A DNA stretch of 64,000 nt, taken from positions 1 to 64,000 of the forward strand of contig NZ_PYGA01000025.1 in NCBI RefSeq assembly GCF_003014485.1, given 5' to 3'. This document shows positions 1-8,208 of the stretch, one piece after another. The notes beneath the pieces are model-generated. The model searched no databases and was not told where the DNA came from. It saw nothing but the letters and a program-made list of their open reading frames with translations. This stretch comes from Murinocardiopsis flavida. Lineage in GTDB: Bacteria; Actinomycetota; Actinomycetes; Streptosporangiales; Streptosporangiaceae. Made by a program: the position numbers and the translations under genes. Position 1 is the first letter of the stretch. Each line of letters opens with the position of its first letter.

Positions 1-99
1 CCGGAGTGGTTGCACCACTACAATCACCACCGGTTCCACACCGCGATCAGCGGCCCTCCCGCCACCCGCGTACCTAACCTCTCAGGTCAGTACAGTTAG
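1..99 (+). CDS. IS481-type transposase, C-terminal end (cut by window edge)
   Basis: The first 32 codons read through to a TAG at 97-99 and contain WLHHYNHHRFHTAI followed by SGPPATRV and NLSGQYS, the usual end of an IS481/IS3-like DDE transposase (rve core). The rest of the gene lies upstream of the window, so intactness cannot be judged. The stop codon overlaps by two bases the stop of the convergent SRPBCC gene, so the element sits directly against that gene. Confidence 0.75.
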   Translation, partial: PEWLHHYNHHRFHTAISGPPATRVPNLSGQYS

Positions 100-557
100 C
101 GCGCTTCGAGGTGGGCTTTTGCGGCGTGGATCTCCTTGGCGACGTCGGCGGGGAGGGTGCGGCGCAGGATCGGTTCGAGGAGCCACCGGGCGAAGGGGGC
201 GAAGTCGATCGAGATCGTTCGCGTGACCCGGGTGCCGCCGTCGGCGGGGGCGGCCGCGAAGCTCGCGGCGAACCGGGACAGGCGGTGGTTGAGCCGGTTC
301 TGCGGCAACGGGGCGTAGCGCACGTCGACGCGCTCGCCCGGAGTGAGCCGCATCTGGGAGACCAGCTTCGGTGCCGGGCCGGGCACGCCCGGCAGTTTCG
401 GGCGGAACCTGAACTCGGTGAGGTCGCCCTCGCGGCGGACCCAGTCGATCGCGCCGATCTTGTCGTCGACCCGCGCATAGGCCTCCGGGTCCAGCACGAA
501 TGCCAGGAACTCCTCGGGTGTGCAGCGGATGACTTCGGCCACGGTCACTTCTACCAT
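96..557 (-). CDS. SRPBCC-fold protein (DUF2505/polyketide-cyclase-like)
   Basis: 153 residues starting MVEVTVAEVIRCTPEEFLAF. The pattern of an N-terminal beta strand, a helix with FVLDPEAYARVD, many beta strands and a long C-terminal helix matches the START/SRPBCC superfamily, which binds hydrophobic ligands; the ligand is unknown. The start was chosen because the ATG lies in the divergent palindrome shared with the TetR gene; a start further upstream would run through the regulator gene. No Shine-Dalgarno fits between the two starts, so a leaderless transcript is likely. Probably controlled by the divergent TetR. Confidence 0.7.
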   Translation of the reverse strand: MVEVTVAEVIRCTPEEFLAFVLDPEAYARVDDKIGAIDWVRREGDLTEFRFRPKLPGVPGPAPKLVSQMRLTPGERVDVRYAPLPQNRLNHRLSRFAASFAAAPADGGTRVTRTISIDFAPFARWLLEPILRRTLPADVAKEIHAAKAHLEAR

Positions 558-583
558 GGAAAGAGAGTACTCTCTTTCCATGG
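554..583. promoter_or_regulatory. 30-bp perfect palindrome spanning both divergent start codons (TetR operator)
   Basis: CCATGGAAAGAGAGT followed by its exact reverse complement; all 30 positions match. The ATG of the leftward SRPBCC gene (555-557) and the ATG of the rightward TetR gene (580-582) are each other's mirror image inside it. The core AAAGAGAGTACTCTCTTT has the size and symmetry of a TetR operator. Occupancy would cover both starts, consistent with leaderless messages and coupled autoregulation. Confidence 0.8.
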
Positions 584-1194
584 CGAGAACCACCCCCGGT
601 GTGACACGGGAACGCATCCTCGACGCTGCCGTCCGGCTGTTCGCCGAGCAGGGGTACGACGCGACCTCGGTCGTCGACGTCCAGGTCGCGTGCGGGCTGA
701 AGGCCGGGTCGGGTGCGCTGTACAAGCACTTCCCCTCGAAGCGGGCCCTGCTCGAGGCCGCGGTCGGCCGCAACCTGGAGACGATGGCGCGGCGCACCCA
801 GGAGGTCGTCGCGCACGTTCCCGACGACCCGCGCGAGGCGCTGGGGCTCATGGCGGACGCGGTGTGGGGCGTGATCGACGCAGACCGCGACCTGGTCCGC
901 ATCATGCTGCGCGAGTTCACCGCGTTCCCCGAGCTCTTCGAGCAGATGTGGCAGGGCGTGGCGGCGGGCCTCTACAGCGAGTGCACGCGGTGGATCACCG
1001 TGCAGCGCGACCGCGGCGTCCTGGCCGCCGCGGATCCGGAGGCGACGGCCACCGTGCTGGTCTCGTCGCTCACCTACTATCCGCTGCTGGCGATCCTCAT
1101 CGGGCACACACCCGGCGACCTCGGCCCGGACCGCTTCCGCGCCGCCTGGATCGACCACGCCGCCCGCACCCTCGCGATCCCCGCCCCGGAGTAG
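580..1194 (+). CDS. TetR/AcrR-family transcriptional regulator
   Basis: 204 residues. The N-terminal TetR helix-turn-helix is seen in RERILDAAVRLFAEQGYDATSVVDVQ and GSGALYKHFPSKRALLEAAV (about residues 10-60); the remaining helical domain is the ligand-binding part. ATG 580 is used; an in-frame GTG at 601 is the alternative and would still leave a complete DNA-binding domain. Divergent from the SRPBCC gene and overlapping a perfect palindrome, so it most likely represses itself and that gene. The inducer is unknown. Confidence 0.85.
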   Translation: MARTTPGVTRERILDAAVRLFAEQGYDATSVVDVQVACGLKAGSGALYKHFPSKRALLEAAVGRNLETMARRTQEVVAHVPDDPREALGLMADAVWGVIDADRDLVRIMLREFTAFPELFEQMWQGVAAGLYSECTRWITVQRDRGVLAAADPEATATVLVSSLTYYPLLAILIGHTPGDLGPDRFRAAWIDHAARTLAIPAPE

Positions 1195-1197
1195 CGC

Positions 1198-2868
1198 TCA
1201 CCCCGATCGCCCGGCCGAACGGCGCCCGCCGGGAGCGGCCGCTGGGTCGATGCTCTGCCGGTACTCCGCGGCCTCGGGGGTCTCGTCGTACTGGAGCAGG
1301 TCGCCCGCCACGCTCGCCAGCAGGTCCCGCACCTCGGACGGGGTGGCGTAGAAGAACTCGCGCCGGTGGTTGACGCGGTTGACCCGCTTTTCGGCCAGAC
1401 GCCGGTGCATCTCCGCCTCGACCCCGACCGCGTCGTCGGAGAAGTGGATGGCGTGCACGTCGAAGTTGAACGGCACCGAGGCGTCGCTCAGTTCGCGCAC
1501 GCGGTCCATCGGGTCCAGGCGGCGGGTCATGCCGACCTTGATCACCTGCTCTCCGAACGAGCCGAGGTTGGAGATCACGTACACGTAGCCCGCGCGGACG
1601 TTGGCGGCGCGCTGGTCGACGTCCGACATGGCCTGCTCGATGCCGTGGATCTGCTCCCGAAGCCGGTCCGCGCCCGAAAGGTCGCCCTTGTCCCGGAGGG
1701 CGGCGAGGGCGTTCTCGTAGTGCCGGCGCTCCTTGTCCAGGCGGTTCTTCTCGCGTTCGAGTTCGGCCTGCGCCTGGCGCTCCTCGCGCAGGCGCGCCTT
1801 CTCCTCGCGTTCGCGCTCCTTCTCCTCGGCGACCTTGTTGAGGTGGTCGGCGGTCAGTGACAGCTCGCGCCGACGCAGCCGGTGGTAGCGCCGGGAAATG
1901 CCGATGTCCATCGATCGGCCGAGCTTCTCGACGGTGTCCTTGGTCTTGTCCAGGCGGTCGGCGGACGTGGCGAGTTTGTACGCCTTCATGCCGCGCACGA
2001 GGTTGTCGGCCTCATTGTTGTAGGCGCGCAGCAGCAGTTTGGAGAACTCACCGACCATCTTCCGGCCTTCGGGAAGCGAGCCGTTCATGGTGAAGGAGGT
2101 CGTGGCCGTGACCGCGCCGCCGTCCTTGCGGTTCATCGCCTTGATCTCGTCCTTGAGCTTGGCGAGCGCGGTCCGGTAGGCGACCGAGTCGTCGAGCGGG
2201 TGCGTGTACTCGTAGACCCCCGCTTCCTGGAGCGCCGCGAGGTCTTCGGTGACGACGATGGTCCGGCGCAGATCGGTGAGATGACGTTCCAACCCCTCGA
2301 TCTCGGCCGCGGCCTGGGAGGCGGCGGCTTTGCGGGCGGTGTCGGCGCGGCCGCGCTCCTCGGCCTGCTCGACCCGCAGGGCCGCGGTCTCACCCTCCAA
2401 GCGCTGTTTCAGTTCTTCGAGCCGGATGGCGTCGAGCGCGCCGAACCGTTCGAGGTCGGCGCGCAGCCGCGTGTTCTCCTCGGTCAGGTGGGCGACCTCG
2501 ATCGCGAGTTCTTTCGCTCTGGAGCGCGCGCCGAATATGCCGATCTCGTTGTCCGCGTGGCGGGCGTGGGCGCCGCGCGTGCGCGGCGCCGCCGGAGGCG
2601 GTGCCCCCGCGGGGGCGACGGCCATCGGCGGGGTGCCGGCGGGCGGCTGCTGAACGGCGGGCAGGTGGGGGTGCCGGATCGCGGCCGTTGGTCGGCCCGA
2701 CGCCGTTTCCACCCAGAACGGCCACCCGTTCGGCGCGGGTCCCCACGCCGGATCGGGGCGCCAATCGGCGGGCGGTGTCCACCCGGGCGGGGGAGCCGGC
2801 CAGTTGGGTGGCGGGTTGTACCGGTACCGCGGCTCCGCGTCGCCGCCTTGGTGTTTGCTCGTGGACAC
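1198..2868 (-). CDS. DUF4041 coiled-coil protein with C-terminal GIY-YIG (T5orf172/MUG113) domain
   Basis: 556 residues. Residues 1-100 are rich in Pro/Trp/Gly (NWPAPPPGWTPPADW), a common actinobacterial N-terminal module. Two coiled coils flank the DUF4041 core (GEFSKLLLRAYNNEADNLVRG, then RYHRLRRRELSLTADHLNK). The C-terminal ~110 residues (GYVYVISN, VIKVGMT, HRREFFYA) are the T5orf172 branch of the GIY-YIG nucleases, frequent in phage and defence-linked proteins. GTG 2866-2868 was chosen because AGGAG lies 5 bases upstream (2874-2878). The function is unproven; nucleic-acid binding or cutting is the best guess. It ends 3 bases from the convergent TetR gene. Confidence 0.75.
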   Translation of the reverse strand: MSTSKHQGGDAEPRYRYNPPPNWPAPPPGWTPPADWRPDPAWGPAPNGWPFWVETASGRPTAAIRHPHLPAVQQPPAGTPPMAVAPAGAPPPAAPRTRGAHARHADNEIGIFGARSRAKELAIEVAHLTEENTRLRADLERFGALDAIRLEELKQRLEGETAALRVEQAEERGRADTARKAAASQAAAEIEGLERHLTDLRRTIVVTEDLAALQEAGVYEYTHPLDDSVAYRTALAKLKDEIKAMNRKDGGAVTATTSFTMNGSLPEGRKMVGEFSKLLLRAYNNEADNLVRGMKAYKLATSADRLDKTKDTVEKLGRSMDIGISRRYHRLRRRELSLTADHLNKVAEEKEREREEKARLREERQAQAELEREKNRLDKERRHYENALAALRDKGDLSGADRLREQIHGIEQAMSDVDQRAANVRAGYVYVISNLGSFGEQVIKVGMTRRLDPMDRVRELSDASVPFNFDVHAIHFSDDAVGVEAEMHRRLAEKRVNRVNHRREFFYATPSEVRDLLASVAGDLLQYDETPEAAEYRQSIDPAAAPGGRRSAGRSG

Positions 2869-3076
2869 AGGGGCTCCTGTGAAGTGGGGCGGCCGAGCGG
2901 GGGACGCGGGTCTGCTGATCGAGGAGAGGGGAATCGGCTGCCACCGGCCCTCCACGAGGGCATGCTAATGCGGGTGACCGTCGAAAAGGCATGATTTACG
3001 CGGAATTGTAGGAGATCGAGAATTCTGCGAGGTCCGTGTGGGTGGGGGGCCGGGGGCTCTGCTCACCGGGACGGGT

Positions 3077-4723
3077 TCAGGGCGTGATCTCGATGAGGGA
3101 CGGGGTGTCGGTGGCGAGGGCGCGGTCGAGGGCGGCGGCGAAGTCGGCGGGGGTGCGGACCTGCTCGCCGTGCGCGCCGAACGCCTGGGCGAAGACCGCG
3201 AAGCTCGGGTTGACGAGGTCGGTGCCGACGACCCTGCCGGGGAACCGCCGTTCCTGGTGGTCGCGGATGGTGCCATAGCGGGCGTTGTTGACGACGATGA
3301 CGGTGATGGGGAGCCCGTACCGCACCGCGGTGGCCAGCTCCTGGCCGGTCATCAGGAAGCAGCCGTCGCCGGCGAAGGCGACGGTCGTGCGGTGCGGGTC
3401 GACCAGCCGGGCGGTGATCGCCGCCGGCAGGCCGTAGCCCATGGCGCCCGACTGGGTCGCGAGCTGCGACGGGTAGGCGGTGTAGCGGCGGTAGCGCTGG
3501 TGCCACGCCGTGTACATTCCGGCGCCCGCTGTGATCACGCTGTCGGCGGGCAGACGCGCGTTCAGCTCTCGCATGTAGGGGCGCGGGTCGATGCCGTCGG
3601 CGGCCGGGGCCTCGTGCGCGCGGAGGTAGACCTCCCGGAGCCTCCGGCGCCACGATGTGTCCGGTGCCGGTGCCGGTGCCGGTGCCGGTGCCGGTGCCGG
3701 TGCGGTCGCAGGCGCGTTCGCTGCCGCCGTCGCGTTCGGCAGTGCGGCGACGAACTGCGCCGGGCGCGCGCAGATGGCGAGGTCGGCGCGGTACACGGTG
3801 CTGAACACATCGGGGTCGGGGTGGACGTGCAGCAGGCTCGGCCCGCCGTCCGGCGTGAGCGCGCGGTCGAGTTCTTCGGCGGTGAGCCCGTCGGGCCGGG
3901 TGCCGATGAGCGCGACGAGGTCGGCCTCGCGTGCCGCCGCGGCGAGCCCCGGAGTCGTGTTCAGCCCTAGCGTGCCCACGTAGGCGTCGGAGTCGTTGTC
4001 GACGAGGTCCTGATGGCGGACCGCCGTTGCCACGGGCGCGCCGAGGGCGTCGGCGAACCGCAGGAGTCCGTCGGCGGCAGCCGCGGTCCACCCGCTGCCG
4101 CCCGCGACGAGCAGCGGACGCTCGGCGGCGGCGACCATCCGCACGAACGCGTCCACGCTCGCCGCCGACGGGGCGTGGTGGGTCTCGTCGGCCGGCGGGA
4201 CGACCGGGGCGTCCGTCGTGGCGGCGAGGACGTCGGCCGGCAGGACCACGACAACGGGCCCTGGTTCGCCGGAGACGGCGGTCCGGAACGCGCGGGCCAC
4301 CAGCTCCGGCAACCGGTCGGGCCGGTCGGCGTGCAGCACCGCCTTCGCCATAGGGGCGAACGTGAACCGGTGGTCGACCTCCTGGAACGACCGCCGTCCG
4401 AGGTGCGCGGTGTCCACCTGCCCCACGAGCAGCACCATGGGGACGGCGTCCTGGTGGGCGACGTGGACCCCGATGGCGGCGTTCGCCGCGCCGGGGCCCC
4501 GTGTCACGAGGCAGACGCCGGGCCTGCCGGTGAGCTTGCCGTGCGCGGCGGCCATGAGGGCGGCGCCGCCCTCATGGCGCGCGGTGATGAGCCGGATCCG
4601 GTCGCGCGCCTCGTACAGGCCGTCGAGCACCGGCAGGTAGCTTTCGCCGGGCACGCAGAACGCGAGTTCGGTGCCGTGCTCCAGCAGTTGTTCGACGACG
4701 GCGTGTCCGCCCAGCCGTTCCAT
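3077..4723 (-). CDS. Thiamine-diphosphate-dependent enzyme (acetolactate synthase/benzoylformate decarboxylase superfamily)
   Basis: 548 residues in the usual order: N-terminal pyrimidine-binding domain with the catalytic Glu in RHEGGAALMAA (about residue 50), central domain, and C-terminal PP-binding domain with GDGCFLMTGQELATAVRYG then NN (GDG-x-NN cofactor motif). A (Pro-Ala)n linker of about 17 residues, encoded by GGTGCC repeats at 3658-3706, separates the last two domains and is unusual. The substrate is not evident; a 2-oxoacid carboligase or decarboxylase is likely. 61 bases downstream of the NRAMP-type gene on the same strand, so probably one GntR-controlled operon. Confidence 0.8.
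   Translation of the reverse strand: MERLGGHAVVEQLLEHGTELAFCVPGESYLPVLDGLYEARDRIRLITARHEGGAALMAAAHGKLTGRPGVCLVTRGPGAANAAIGVHVAHQDAVPMVLLVGQVDTAHLGRRSFQEVDHRFTFAPMAKAVLHADRPDRLPELVARAFRTAVSGEPGPVVVVLPADVLAATTDAPVVPPADETHHAPSAASVDAFVRMVAAAERPLLVAGGSGWTAAAADGLLRFADALGAPVATAVRHQDLVDNDSDAYVGTLGLNTTPGLAAAAREADLVALIGTRPDGLTAEELDRALTPDGGPSLLHVHPDPDVFSTVYRADLAICARPAQFVAALPNATAAANAPATAPAPAPAPAPAPAPDTSWRRRLREVYLRAHEAPAADGIDPRPYMRELNARLPADSVITAGAGMYTAWHQRYRRYTAYPSQLATQSGAMGYGLPAAITARLVDPHRTTVAFAGDGCFLMTGQELATAVRYGLPITVIVVNNARYGTIRDHQERRFPGRVVGTDLVNPSFAVFAQAFGAHGEQVRTPADFAAALDRALATDTPSLIEITP
3658..3706. repeat. GGTGCC hexanucleotide microsatellite inside the TPP-enzyme gene
   Basis: About eight near-perfect tandem copies of GGTGCC. 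On the coding strand they encode alternating Pro-Ala in the interdomain linker. Six-base units keep the frame when copy number changes, so linker length can vary without breaking the protein. Confidence 0.9.
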
Positions 4724-4784
4724 GGTCCCTCGTTCCCTGTCGCCGTCCCCGTCGCCGTGTGTGCGCCGATCGTCTCGTTGCCCG

Positions 4785-6170
4785 TCAGCCGAGCATGCCC
4801 ACCGCCTTGCCGAGGCCCTGGACGGCGGCAGCGGCGACGAAGACGGCGATGAGTCCGAGGCCCAGGTTGTCCTTCCAGGTGTTGACGTGGTCGCCCATGA
4901 TCGCGCGCCGGTTCATCATGAACACCATGCCGATGACGATCATCAGCAGGAACGGCGAGGTGAGAACGTGTGAGATGACGACGAGGACGACGAAGCCCGG
5001 CGCCCCGGGCAGCGACCAGACGACGGCGAGCAGGCCCCAGCAGACCATCAGCGTGTAGAAGCCGTCCCTGCTCGCTTCGCCGCCCGTGCGGGCGGCGCGG
5101 GCGGGCCGGACGACGTGCAGCGCCTCCACGCTCATCTTGCTGAGGGCGAAGATCGAGCTCGCGACGGTGGTCCAGGCCGCGCCGAGCAGGCCGAGGTAGA
5201 AGATGTAGGGCCCCGCCGGGCCGATCGCGACGCCGAGGGCGCCCGCGATGTCGTCGGCGGTCTCGACCCCGCTCTTGCCGTGCAGCACCTCCGCGCCGAT
5301 GGCCCACACGGCGACCGCGAGGAAGAACACGACCGCGATCCCGAACAGCAGGTCGTAGCGCTGGACCCGCCGGTGCGCGGGCGTCGTCCAGCCCTTCTCG
5401 TGCAGGAACTGCGGGTAGAAGAGGTTGGCCATCGAGCCGAGCGTCGCCAGGACCAGGCTGGAGGCGACCAGGCCGGAGTCGAAGATCCCCTCCTGCGGCG
5501 GCAGCTCGAACGCGAAGCCGCGCAGGAACTCGGCCCAGTTGATGCCGACCATGACGATGCCGACCACGAAGGACCCGACCATGACGGCGAGGACGACCTT
5601 GAAGATCTGCTCGATCAGCAGGTAGGTGCCCTTGAACGTCACGACGAAGACCGAGGCCGCGCCGACCAGCGTCCACACGAACGGCGACAGGACGCCGAAG
5701 AGCCCGTGCAGGGCCACGCCCACGCCGCTGAGCGTGAAGGCCATGAGGATGTGCGTGTAGACCACGAACGACACGAGCATGACCCAGCCGAAGATCGGGT
5801 GGGTCCGCGCGAATCCGCGGACGATGCTCGGGTCGCGCTGGAGGTTGTACAGCGGGTACTTCCCGAGGTTGTTCACGAAGATGAAGCGGAAGACGAGCGT
5901 CAGCGGCAGGACCCACAGCAGGGCGTAGCCGTAGTTGCCGCCCGCGACCGAGTTGTCGATCAGGTCGCCGGTCCCCACCCAGCTCAGCGCCATGACGATG
6001 CCGGGGCCGAAGGACTTCACGTAGCCGAGGAAGGATCCCTGGACCGGTGCCGGCCGGGGCGTCTCGGCGGCGACGGAGGGCGGGACCGGCACCCCGCCGT
6101 CCCAGCCTCCGGGCGGTGCCGCCGGGCGGTCCGCCGGCGCGTCGCGTCCCGTGTCGCCGGGTTCGGCCAT
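4785..6170 (-). CDS. NRAMP-family divalent metal/organic solute transporter
   Basis: 461 residues. After a Pro-rich cytoplasmic N-terminus of about 50 residues, SFLGYVKSFGPGIVMALSWVGTGDLIDNSVAGG is the NRAMP TM1 region, but the Mn/Fe-liganding DPGN of classical MntH is not seen (GTGDLIDN instead). About 11 membrane segments follow. It starts at an ATG behind AGGAG. It is first in a leftward pair with the TPP enzyme, and its promoter carries the GntR palindrome. The substituted metal-binding motif and the neighbours suggest this branch may move a non-metal solute or a cofactor metal for the pathway. Confidence 0.75.
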   Translation of the reverse strand: MAEPGDTGRDAPADRPAAPPGGWDGGVPVPPSVAAETPRPAPVQGSFLGYVKSFGPGIVMALSWVGTGDLIDNSVAGGNYGYALLWVLPLTLVFRFIFVNNLGKYPLYNLQRDPSIVRGFARTHPIFGWVMLVSFVVYTHILMAFTLSGVGVALHGLFGVLSPFVWTLVGAASVFVVTFKGTYLLIEQIFKVVLAVMVGSFVVGIVMVGINWAEFLRGFAFELPPQEGIFDSGLVASSLVLATLGSMANLFYPQFLHEKGWTTPAHRRVQRYDLLFGIAVVFFLAVAVWAIGAEVLHGKSGVETADDIAGALGVAIGPAGPYIFYLGLLGAAWTTVASSIFALSKMSVEALHVVRPARAARTGGEASRDGFYTLMVCWGLLAVVWSLPGAPGFVVLVVISHVLTSPFLLMIVIGMVFMMNRRAIMGDHVNTWKDNLGLGLIAVFVAAAAVQGLGKAVGMLG

Positions 6171-6311
6171 GGTGACTCCTCTGTGTCGAGGGCTCCGTGC
6201 CGTGCCGCTCCGCGAAGGGCGGGGGCGCGGTGGGTGCGGGGAGGTGCTGGGAGTGTGCGTGCTGGGTGATGGCACGCACGTAAGCTGCGTCACAGTCATA
6301 TCTTGATATGG

Positions 6312-6321
6312 TGGTATACCA
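6312..6321. promoter_or_regulatory. GntR operator TGGTATACCA, shared divergent promoter
   Basis: Perfect 10-bp palindrome between the leftward NRAMP-type gene and the rightward dehydrogenase gene, in an AT-rich stretch (6298-6324). The identical 10-mer is at 8904-8913 next to the gntR gene. The form (TGGTATACCA) is typical of GntR/FCD operators. Confidence 0.75.
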
Positions 6322-6348
6322 TAACCGCGGCCTAGAGAGAGGGCAAGG

Positions 6349-7275
6349 ATGAGTCGACGAGGTCTGCGGATCGCCGTGGCGCCCGACACCGACGGACGCG
6401 TGGCGGCCGCCGCCCGCGGCGAGGGCGCCGAGGTGGTGCCGCTCGACCAGGCCGAGGCGCTGGCCTGGACGGTCTCGGACCCCGCCCGGTTCCCCACCGA
6501 ACTCCCCGACGGCGTCCGGTGGGTGCAACTGCCCTCGGCGGGCGTCGAGGCGTGGTTCGCGGCGGGCACCATCGACGCCGCACGGGTGTGGACCTCGGCC
6601 GCCGGCGCCTACGCCGCGCCGGTCGCGGAGCACGCGCTGATGCTGCTCCTGGCGGGCGTCCGGCGGCTCCCGGAGAGCCTGGCCGCCGACACATGGCGCA
6701 AGACCGAGTTGCGGCCGCGCGTCGGCACGCTGGCGGGGGCGCGGGTCGCCATCATCGGGGCCGGCGGGATCGCCCGCGCCCTGATCCCCTCCCTCACGGC
6801 ACTCGGCGCCGACGCCATCGCCGTGAACCGCAGCGGGCGCCCGGTCCCCGGGGCCGCCCGCACGGTGGCGGCCGACGCTGCGGAGGACGTGTGGTCCGCG
6901 GCCGACCACGTCGTCATCGCCGCGCCGCAGACCGCGCAGACGCACCACCTCGTGGGGGGCCGGCGGCTGGCGCGGATGAAGAGCACGGCGTGGCTGGTCA
7001 ACGTCGCAAGAGGGACGCTGGTCGACACCGACGCGCTCCTGCACGCCCTGGACACCGGCGGCATCGCCGGCGCCGCCCTGGACGTCACCGACCCCGAGCC
7101 GCTGCCCGACGGCCACCCGCTGTGGACCCATCCGCGCGCCATCGTCACCCCGCACGTCGCGAACCCCACTGCGACGCTGGCCGCGGCGCTGGACACCCGC
7201 CTCGCCGAGAACATCCGCCGCTACCGCGACGGCGCCGCGCTGCTCGGCGTGGTCGACGCCGCGGTCGGCTACTGA
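6349..7275 (+). CDS. D-isomer-specific 2-hydroxyacid dehydrogenase
   Basis: 308 residues. NAD(P)-binding GxGxxA motif in IIGAGGIARALIPS (about residue 140), and the catalytic Arg (NVARGTLVDT), Glu (DVTDPEPLPDGHPLW) and His (TPHVANP) of the family are all present. Cytosolic interconversion of a 2-oxoacid and a D-2-hydroxyacid is expected; the substrate is unknown. First gene of a rightward unit with the RraA-like gene, downstream of a GntR palindrome. The Rossmann domain and catalytic triad support an active enzyme. Confidence 0.88.
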   Translation: MSRRGLRIAVAPDTDGRVAAAARGEGAEVVPLDQAEALAWTVSDPARFPTELPDGVRWVQLPSAGVEAWFAAGTIDAARVWTSAAGAYAAPVAEHALMLLLAGVRRLPESLAADTWRKTELRPRVGTLAGARVAIIGAGGIARALIPSLTALGADAIAVNRSGRPVPGAARTVAADAAEDVWSAADHVVIAAPQTAQTHHLVGGRRLARMKSTAWLVNVARGTLVDTDALLHALDTGGIAGAALDVTDPEPLPDGHPLWTHPRAIVTPHVANPTATLAAALDTRLAENIRRYRDGAALLGVVDAAVGY

Positions 7276-7393
7276 ATCCGCACTGATCCGACCCGCACCG
7301 ACCCGCACCGACCCGCATCGAACTGACCTGACCTGCACCGAACTGACCCGACTTGACCTGACCCCGCACCGACCCAACCCGGACAGGACCGAC
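7276..7393. repeat. Degenerate CGACCCGCAC decamer repeats between dehydrogenase and RraA-like genes
   Basis: CACCGACCCG occurs three times in a row (about 7287-7316), then decays into related GACCTGACCTGCACCGAACT runs. There is no coding potential and no hairpin. It separates two genes of one probable transcript by 118 bases. Confidence 0.7.
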
Positions 7394-8146
7394 ATGGCGA
7401 GCACACCCGAGTCGACGCACGCGCAGAGCGGGGAGCCGGCGGCCGCCGAGCCGCTGGACGAGCACACGATGGCGGCCCTGCACACGGTCAGCACGGCGAC
7501 GCTGACCACCCAGCTCATGGACCGCGGCCTGCGCAACACCTTCATGCAGGGGCCGCGGCCGCTCAGCGCCACCCGGCGCCGCGTCGTCGGCGAGGCGTTC
7601 ACCCTGCGCTACATCCCGGGCCGCGAGGACATCGACGTGGTGTCGGTGTTCCAGGACTACGACCACCCGCAGCGCCGCGCCTTCGAGGCGGCACCACCGG
7701 GATCGGTCCTGGTCATCGACGCCCGGGGCCGGACGCGCGCGGCGGCACTCGGCAACATCCTCGCGACCCGGTTCCTGCGTCGCGGCGGCGCGGGGATCGT
7801 CACCGACGGCGCGGTGCGCGACCTCTCCGGGTTCGCGCGGCTCGACCTGCCCACGTTCGCCTGCGGCGCGGCGCCGACCACGAACCTCGCCCAGCACCAT
7901 GCCGTGGACATGCAGCAGCCGATCGGCTGCGCCGAGGTGCCGGTCTACCCGGGCGACGTCATCGTCGGCGACGAGGACGGCGTCATCTGCGTCCCGCGCC
8001 ATCTCGCCGCGTCGGTCGCCCACGACGCGGCGGCGCAGGAGGCGGTGGAGGAATTCGTACTGGCCCGCATCGACGAGGGGCGGCCGCTGCGCGGCACCTA
8101 CCCGCCCGACGAGCGGACCCTGCGGGAGTACCGGGGGGCTCCGTGA
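7394..8146 (+). CDS. RraA-like / 4-hydroxy-4-methyl-2-oxoglutarate aldolase-type protein
   Basis: 250 residues. The family core GAGIVTDGAVRDLSGF with the Arg-Asp pair, and the C-terminal VIVGDEDGVICVPR, match the RraA/HMG-aldolase family, in which metal-dependent members cleave or decarboxylate 2-oxo-dicarboxylic acids. True RraA (RNase E inhibitor) is shorter, about 160 residues, so a catabolic enzyme is more likely. It follows the dehydrogenase and precedes the convergent GntR gene, which fits a sugar-acid or aromatic-acid pathway ending in pyruvate. Confidence 0.82.
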   Translation: MASTPESTHAQSGEPAAAEPLDEHTMAALHTVSTATLTTQLMDRGLRNTFMQGPRPLSATRRRVVGEAFTLRYIPGREDIDVVSVFQDYDHPQRRAFEAAPPGSVLVIDARGRTRAAALGNILATRFLRRGGAGIVTDGAVRDLSGFARLDLPTFACGAAPTTNLAQHHAVDMQQPIGCAEVPVYPGDVIVGDEDGVICVPRHLAASVAHDAAAQEAVEEFVLARIDEGRPLRGTYPPDERTLREYRGAP

Positions 8147-8208
8147 GCACCGCGGCGGCGCGCAGCAGCGGTGCGCGGCGGTCGGCCGGGTCCGGCCGCG
8201 GCCGCCGG

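Noticed and set aside
4504-7602. Very long minus-strand open frame (over 1000 codons) across the NRAMP and dehydrogenase genes
   Set aside because: It runs antisense to genes with clear catalytic motifs and has Arg/Gly/Ala-rich sequence without domains; long shadow frames are normal at this GC content.
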